The position numbers and the translations under genes were made by a program. Source: Pachyseris speciosa (lineage: Eukaryota > Cnidaria > Anthozoa > Scleractinia > Pachyseridae). From it: a DNA stretch of 64,000 bases. The notes beneath the pieces are model-generated. The model saw only the letters and a program-made list of their open reading frames with translations. It had not been told where the DNA came from and did not search any database. The stretch covers positions 392,501-456,500 of the forward strand of contig JAEMWC010000006.1 of assembly GCA_016490735.1 (NCBI GenBank), given 5' to 3'. Shown here one piece after another: positions 58,919-64,000 of this stretch; within the stretch, counting starts at the first letter, position 1, and the number at the start of each line of letters is the position of its first letter.

Positions 58919-60280
58919 CAGGGGCGGATCCAGGAATTTTTGATAGGTGGGGGGGGGGGGGGGTCCAAACTTACTTCAAATTACTTTTCCTTGCAACTCT
59001 GTCACTCTCCCCAACAACCCACCCACCCCCCCACGCCCCCTGGCCGCCGCTACAAAACAATAGATTTAATGAGCAAAAACAATCGCTCTGCCCATGCGTT
59101 TTACATTTTGGTACATTTCTTTGCCGTCCTCTGCAAAATAACAACGTGAAATGACCAAATTTACGTTCTGTCGAGAGCGTGAGCGCATGACCGTAAATAT
59201 TTCTTTCCTTTCCCTTTCTTTAACGCCGTTCACAGGACGGTTCGCCGGCATTTTACAAGTTACACAAATGGGAATAATCACGAAAGAGTTACAAAAACGA
59301 AAAGTAACATTTTGAAATGACGTTTTCGTTGGCGTCGCCGTCGTCGTTGCTAAAGCTCCGTTATCAATTTAAGGAGATGATCACGTGTTTAACGCTAGTT
59401 GGACTAAACTGCTTTGCGAGCAGAGGTGAGTGACCATCAGGGGGTACCGCCAAAAATAACATTGTGGAAATAATCCCGGAATTTTTATAAGTGGCAAAAT
59501 ACAATGGCTTTCTATCAAAAAAACAAGTCAACCAGTTGTAAATCCAGCAAAAAATATGCCCAAAAGTTGCTCTAAAGTTGCTCAAAAATTTAAAAGTTGC
59601 CACCCAAATTTAGAAAAGTTGCTTACTTTGAAAGTCATTTTGTTCTAAATTACTACTCAAAACATGACATTGTATGTGTAATTTAACATCATTTGTTGTG
59701 ATCAATATAATCTTTAAGCTCAACGTAACTAATAATAGAAAGTATTTTCTAATGACGTTTCTAATGAGTAAATATCTCAATGTTTGCTATAGACATCATA
59801 GTGCTGACTACCAAGAGTTGCCCCAGAGGCTATGGTAACCTCAATAGGGTCAATATCTGTATTATTTGCATTTTCCTCGTCAGACATTCAGGACATTTAT
59901 GCCTCGCGGATCGCACTGCGGCAAATACCAAGCGGTTGGGCGGGAAGCTCTATTGTTGGAGCGAATAACAGCTGGATGTAAGCGCCCGTTAGATAGATGC
60001 TGTCCAGTTCGTGGGCGCACGTGTTATTTTATAAATTATTTGTAAGAACGTACGACATCCTTAGTTTTGACCATTTTTAATAAAAACCTTTTAATAAAGA
60101 CCTTTATGATGATGGTTTGGTCAGTTTTTAACTATTTGTTGACTCAGAAGTTGCCAAGGAAGGTAAAAGTTGCTCTAGGTTGCTCGCAGTAAAAAAGTTG
60201 CTGAAAACGCTAAAAGTTGCTCAAAAGTTGCGAGCACAATCTATTTATGCCTACCAACCCTCCCCCTGGATCTGCCACTG
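58919..60280. mobile_element. Possible hAT-like element with AAGTTGCT clusters
   Basis: Ends CAGGGGCGGATCCAG and CTGGATCTGCCACTG are inverted in 13 of 15 bases. Two clusters of AAGTTGC/AAGTTGCTC units lie inside (about 59559-59625 and 60148-60232). No transposase and no clear 8-base target duplication. Confidence 0.45.
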
Positions 60281-60586
60281 CGAAAACCTTTCGGTGTGTT
60301 GCAACGTTTCCAAGCAAAGTTGAATGAATTCATTGAAACTGTCCGAGAACAACGTTGAAGCTTCAGTTTAGGATCCTCTCTGGAAAAAGTGCAGAGTTTA
60401 TTTGCTCTGAATGGTTGTAAATGGGCAGTAGTTTGGTAAAAAATATTCATTAATAATTCATGAAGGACATACAAAAGAAATTAATTGTTAAGGAGTGTCT
60501 TTGTATCTGATGAAGACACGACTAAATTTTACATCCGATTTTATAGGCCAAAATAACCCAAAATCTAAATTTTGGTGTAAGAATGG

Positions 60587-60684
60587 ATAGTAATCTATTC
60601 CCAGTGGACGCTCGCTTAATAAAGGCCTAAGGACTCGAGAGTTGAGTTACGGGACATGCGAGTCCTTATTTCGGAGGCGAAAAG
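60587..60684 (-). repeat. Split direct repeat, copy B2
   Basis: Matches 60996-61093 almost exactly over about 98 bases, starting ATAGTAATCTATTCCCAGTG and holding GGACTCGAGAGTTGAGTTAC. Confidence 0.85.
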
Positions 60685-60995
60685 ACTAGACCAAAGATGA
60701 GTTAAAAATATGAGGGGAGGGGAAGGGAGGGCAAATAAATCGAGAAACTACAGAAAGACGGATGACAAGCAGAACCCCCCCCCCCCTCCCGCCCCTAGCG
60801 AGAGATGGTTCGTTTCCGCAAGAATCCATCTTTCCCGCGCTTGCTGCTAAACTGGACAAATTCGCCTTTACACGTGTTTATTTATATACTGAAAGCTATT
60901 CCCAAAGGGGATAATCAAATACACGCCGGAATTAATACTCTAAAAAAGTGATAGGCACGAGATTATAGTCTGTATTGCGCGAGTGAGCATTGGGA

Positions 60996-61093
60996 ATAGT
61001 AATCTATTCCCAGTGGACGCTCGCGTAATAAAGGCCTAAGGACTCGAGAGTTGAGTTACGGGACATGCGAGTCCTTATTTCTGAGGCTAAGAC
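60996..61093 (-). repeat. Split direct repeat, copy B1
   Basis: Same 98-base unit as 60587-60684, offset 409 bases. Its start, with the bases just before it, forms the hairpin GGGAATAG-TAAT-CTATTCCC. Confidence 0.85.
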
Positions 61094-61193
61094 AATCCTA
61101 GATGAAACGTATGGAGAACCCAACCATCCCGCCCCCAGAAACCCGTAACTTAACTCCCGAAACCCAAAACTAAAATCCAAACAAGCGCAGAAC

Positions 61194-62432
61194 TTAGACA
61201 AAAGCTAAAGTGAAACCAGAAAGAATGTTGCATTCACGGAAAGTATTTCCCAGATGCTCTGCAGGGCAACCGTTGCCATTGTCAATCGTACTGCGAACCA
61301 AGGCATCTGAAACCGCGGCCGTGTTCATAACTTTCTGAACTTGTGTATAATAGTCGACCAAGGCAGTGGATTTCCAGCCAATGTGCCTCGCTACTTCTAC
61401 TTTGGACACGCTTAAAAGTCTTAGAAGAATGGAGTTTCCGGCTCTAAAACCATGGACTGATTCACCCTCATTAATGCCAAGGGAGGATATATAGGTACTT
61501 AATAAGCCTGGCTTGAGCGGTTGAAGCAAGAAGGGGAGCATTGAGAATACCACCTTTCTTGGACGTGGAACGGAAAAGAAAGCCAGCAGAAAGGTCGACG
61601 TTCATAGCCGTACACAAGTAGACGAAAAACTGCAAATTCCTAACAGGGCAAATAGCGGGATTAGCCGTTTGTTTAACCGCAAAAGCTCTTGAAAGCTTCC
61701 CTCTTAACGTTTTACCCACGCGTTGGGGAAACAGAAGACTAGAACCATCAGGGTGTTTTAAGACATCAATCGTCTTAATTCTGCCAACGTCGGAAGCTCT
61801 GTCGCCAGAGAAAAAGTCGTGCGAGAAAAACGCCAGGTCACGGGCATAAATGTAACGCTCAGAAGGAGAGATGCTTTTACTTAACAGGAGACCCCTTAAG
61901 TGGAATACATTTTTTTTGAATTTACCAAAAAATACAGGGGTCGCTGGCTTTGGAGAAACTCCAGCCTGAGCCTGTTCTGTCTGAACAGATTTGAGGTATT
62001 GTTTAACTGATAAATGCGAGCCAGGATTTCCAAAACCGAAACGATCGTCCCAGTCACCAGAACGACCCAAGGCGTTAAAAATAGAGCGTAATTTCCCGAT
62101 GAGAGAATCCACTGTGCCCGCAGATAACCGAGTAGCACAGTTACGGGTTTGTTTTCCCTGTAAACCAAGGAACTGACCGAAAATAAAGTCTTCTGCGGTT
62201 GAAAAGAAGCCAGAAAAGAGGAAAGTTCGGACTCCAGTTGCGTGTTTTGGCGTTGGTAAGCCCTAGAAGCTCTAACGGAATCGAGCTCCTTAATCCTGGC
62301 GTCTATATGTGCAAGGTCAATCTTAAGCCTTTTGGACGCGTGACCGGGGATACGAGAAAATCTCTTAAGTCCACATTGTTGGCAGAACTGAAAGCAGTCG
62401 TCGTTTGGATACGAACACTCACTACACTGCAC
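61194..62432 (-). pseudogene. Ngaro/DIRS tyrosine recombinase, frameshifted
   Basis: The N-terminus starts MQCSECSYPNDDCFQFCQQC, a four-cysteine zinc ribbon, followed by a coiled-coil-like stretch. The frame changes near 62190 (upstream of GQFLGLQGKQ). The middle part carries the box-I arginine (SGDRASDV) and KTLRGKLSRAF. It changes again near 61496. The last part has the HxxR box (HGFRAGN), GW (HIGWKS) and the nucleophile region DYYTQ. All catalytic positions of the family are visible but in three frame segments. Such enzymes join circular cDNA to the genome through a phosphotyrosine step. Confidence 0.78.
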
Positions 62433-62488
62433 GGCTGGGCGCCAAACTCGGGGAACCGAGAAGGTGTCCTAAACGAAAAAAGTCTGAA

Positions 62489-63976
62489 TTAGGAAGAAAC
62501 TCTAAATGCCCAAAGGTCCCAAGGCAAAGGACGAGGAAGAAATATTCCTGTTGACGTGGGAAATAAAAGCACATCGTGGTCACCCAAAACACCGAGGCGG
62601 ACAAAATCTTGAGCAGGCCCTGAGATAACAGGCCACCAGTGACGCCGGGGAAAAGGGTCAGGCACAACAATGGTGAACGGGCAGGGCTGGGAGTCCAAGA
62701 ATCGTAGCAAAATCCCGGTTAAAGCCAATGGAGGAAACACGTAGGCGCTGTCTAAATGATGGAGAGTTTGGGAAAAAACGTTAACCCCGGCGGAGTTTTG
62801 AGTTGGCCATGGGGTAAAATGTTTCAGGGGGTGGTCTTGAGCATCCAAAGGTGTATTTGAATCCAGGGCCATTAAATCGACGGAGTGAGGGCCCCAGCGT
62901 TTCTCAATGTCCATCCAAACACGAGGGGACGGCATACAATCACTGGAAGAGAGAGCCCTGGAGGGGGCATCAGCGAGATTACCCTTCGAAGGAACATAAA
63001 CCAAAGATAGGGCGATATTAAATTGCAAAGAAGTTTCGTAAATAGCTTGGAGGACGTCAGTAAGGGCCTTGCTTTTACTCCCTTGATTTGTCCAGGCGCG
63101 AACTAAAGGGAGGCTATCAACGTGGGCGTCTACTCGGGAAGCCGCAAGAGACGCAGCACCAGCCATGAGGGTATTTCTGAGCGCCAAGGCTTCTCTAATG
63201 ATTATCGGTTGGGAACTATCCCCAGATGACCAGTAGTCACGCACTTGAACGGAATTTCCAGATTTGTCGGAGAAGACACCACCCCAACCTGAATTCGAGG
63301 CATCAGAAAAAGTAGCAATACCTACATGTCTCTCGTCAAACCAGGGAAGACAACCTTGCCAGTTATCCAGGAATCTCCAATATTGGATTTCTCGCAAAAG
63401 ATCACCAGCAACGATAAGCGGTTTATGGGGTGACTTAGAACCGGACGAAATAGCACGAAATGAGGCACGCGTATAAAGTCGAGCAGCGGGGACAGCGATA
63501 GAGAACGAAGTGGTTTTGCCAGCGAAACGTTGCAAAGTCTTAAGGTCGACAGATTCCTGAGATAAAATGAATTCTCTCAAAGTCTTAAATTTGAGTTTCT
63601 TATCCTCTGGGAGAATGAATGCCATTAAAACAGAATCCGAGAGGTAACCCAAGAAACGGACGCGCTGGGATGGGGCAAGAGACGATTTTGACAACGCGAG
63701 CGTACAACCCAGTGAAGTGAGAACTGAAACGAGAATAAAAGCAGCAGCTTGGGCCAATTCAAAATCAGACCAAATTGGAGAGGTTGGATTCCCGCGCACC
63801 ATAAGCTGGCCTGCATGGCGATCGTCGATGTATTGCGAGCAGGGCACGCTCAGAGTTCTAATATAACTAGTCGCCAACAAACCAGTGGAGTGATAAATGT
63901 AGGCGCTTGCCTTCCATCCGAAGGGGAGAGTATTATAAACGAAATAACAACCTTTCCATGAAAGCCCAAAAGGGTT
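62489..63976 (-). CDS. Ngaro/DIRS reverse transcriptase-RNase H, partial
   Basis: The open frame runs from 63976 (an in-frame stop stands at 63977-63979) to 62489. RT motifs include LPFGWKASAY and the catalytic YIDD box (SQYIDDRH); the palm and fingers upstream are cut by the stop or by the window edge. RNase H follows, with FSDASNSGWGG, an acidic REALAL, HVDSLPL and NLADAPSR as the metal-binding acids. A C-terminal region (VDLMALDSN...HFTPWP) as in other DIRS-group polyproteins comes next. It copies element RNA into cDNA. It is adjacent to the recombinase gene on the same strand, 57 bases apart. Confidence 0.85.
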   Translation of the reverse strand, partial: NPFGLSWKGCYFVYNTLPFGWKASAYIYHSTGLLATSYIRTLSVPCSQYIDDRHAGQLMVRGNPTSPIWSDFELAQAAAFILVSVLTSLGCTLALSKSSLAPSQRVRFLGYLSDSVLMAFILPEDKKLKFKTLREFILSQESVDLKTLQRFAGKTTSFSIAVPAARLYTRASFRAISSGSKSPHKPLIVAGDLLREIQYWRFLDNWQGCLPWFDERHVGIATFSDASNSGWGGVFSDKSGNSVQVRDYWSSGDSSQPIIIREALALRNTLMAGAASLAASRVDAHVDSLPLVRAWTNQGSKSKALTDVLQAIYETSLQFNIALSLVYVPSKGNLADAPSRALSSSDCMPSPRVWMDIEKRWGPHSVDLMALDSNTPLDAQDHPLKHFTPWPTQNSAGVNVFSQTLHHLDSAYVFPPLALTGILLRFLDSQPCPFTIVVPDPFPRRHWWPVISGPAQDFVRLGVLGDHDVLLFPTSTGIFLPRPLPWDLWAFRVSS

Positions 63977-64000
63977 CTAGTAGACTGAGATAGACAAATG

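Larger units (their letters stand above)
60587..64000 (-). mobile_element. Ngaro/DIRS-type retrotransposon, 3' part
   Basis: Reads right to left: RT, RNase H, tyrosine recombinase, then repeat B1 (60996-61093), about 310 unique bases, and repeat B2 (60587-60684). Tyrosine recombinase with RT and a split direct repeat at the 3' end (B1-A2-B2) is the Ngaro/PAT arrangement. The 5' part with gag and A1 would lie beyond the window. The recombinase frame is broken twice, so this copy is probably dead. Confidence 0.8.

Overview
The window is nuclear DNA from an animal. Genes have GT-AG introns, the sequence is AT-rich, and it is dense with transposons. The protein families and the tRNA-derived SINEs, palindromic MITEs and Ngaro/DIRS retroelement resemble what I know of anthozoan cnidarians (corals, anemones). 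That placement is an inference from family memory; no search was run.

Three host loci could be assembled exon by exon with matching splice phases. (1) A five-exon M28-family peptidase of the GCPII/NAALADase type lies on the plus strand (11852-19213, 757 aa). (2) Two paralogous secreted proteins with one von Willebrand factor A domain each sit tail to tail (27795-30348 plus; 31348-33737 minus) and share an intron position and phase. (3) An eight-exon tetraspanin with an eight-cysteine large loop (TspanC8 type, 279 aa) runs over 21 kb on the minus strand (58462 down to 37426); its introns are packed with mobile elements.

The rest is mostly mobile DNA. From about 2.1 to 9.6 kb lies the most unusual block: a TATA-driven, intron-containing SF3-helicase gene facing a zinc-finger/tyrosine-recombinase-like/SANT gene. 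Tandem duplications and a hairpin cluster lie to its left and a dense GGAAC/GTTCC array to its right. Both genes carry frame breaks. At 25.1-27.2 kb is a decayed ISL2EU-like transposon with 63-bp terminal inverted repeats. At 45.4-49.2 kb a pogo-like element, reduced to its DNA-binding exons, carries a 2.5-kb long-TIR element in its intron, and that element carries telomere-like repeats. At 37.7-40.3 kb one inverted-repeat element sits inside another. The right end (60.6-64.0 kb) is the 3' part of a minus-strand Ngaro/DIRS-type retrotransposon with RT, RNase H, tyrosine recombinase and a split direct repeat.

The remaining intergenic and intronic DNA holds MITEs with recognisable target duplications, SINEs, LINE fragments and microsatellites. 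No rRNA gene, functional tRNA or CRISPR array was seen.
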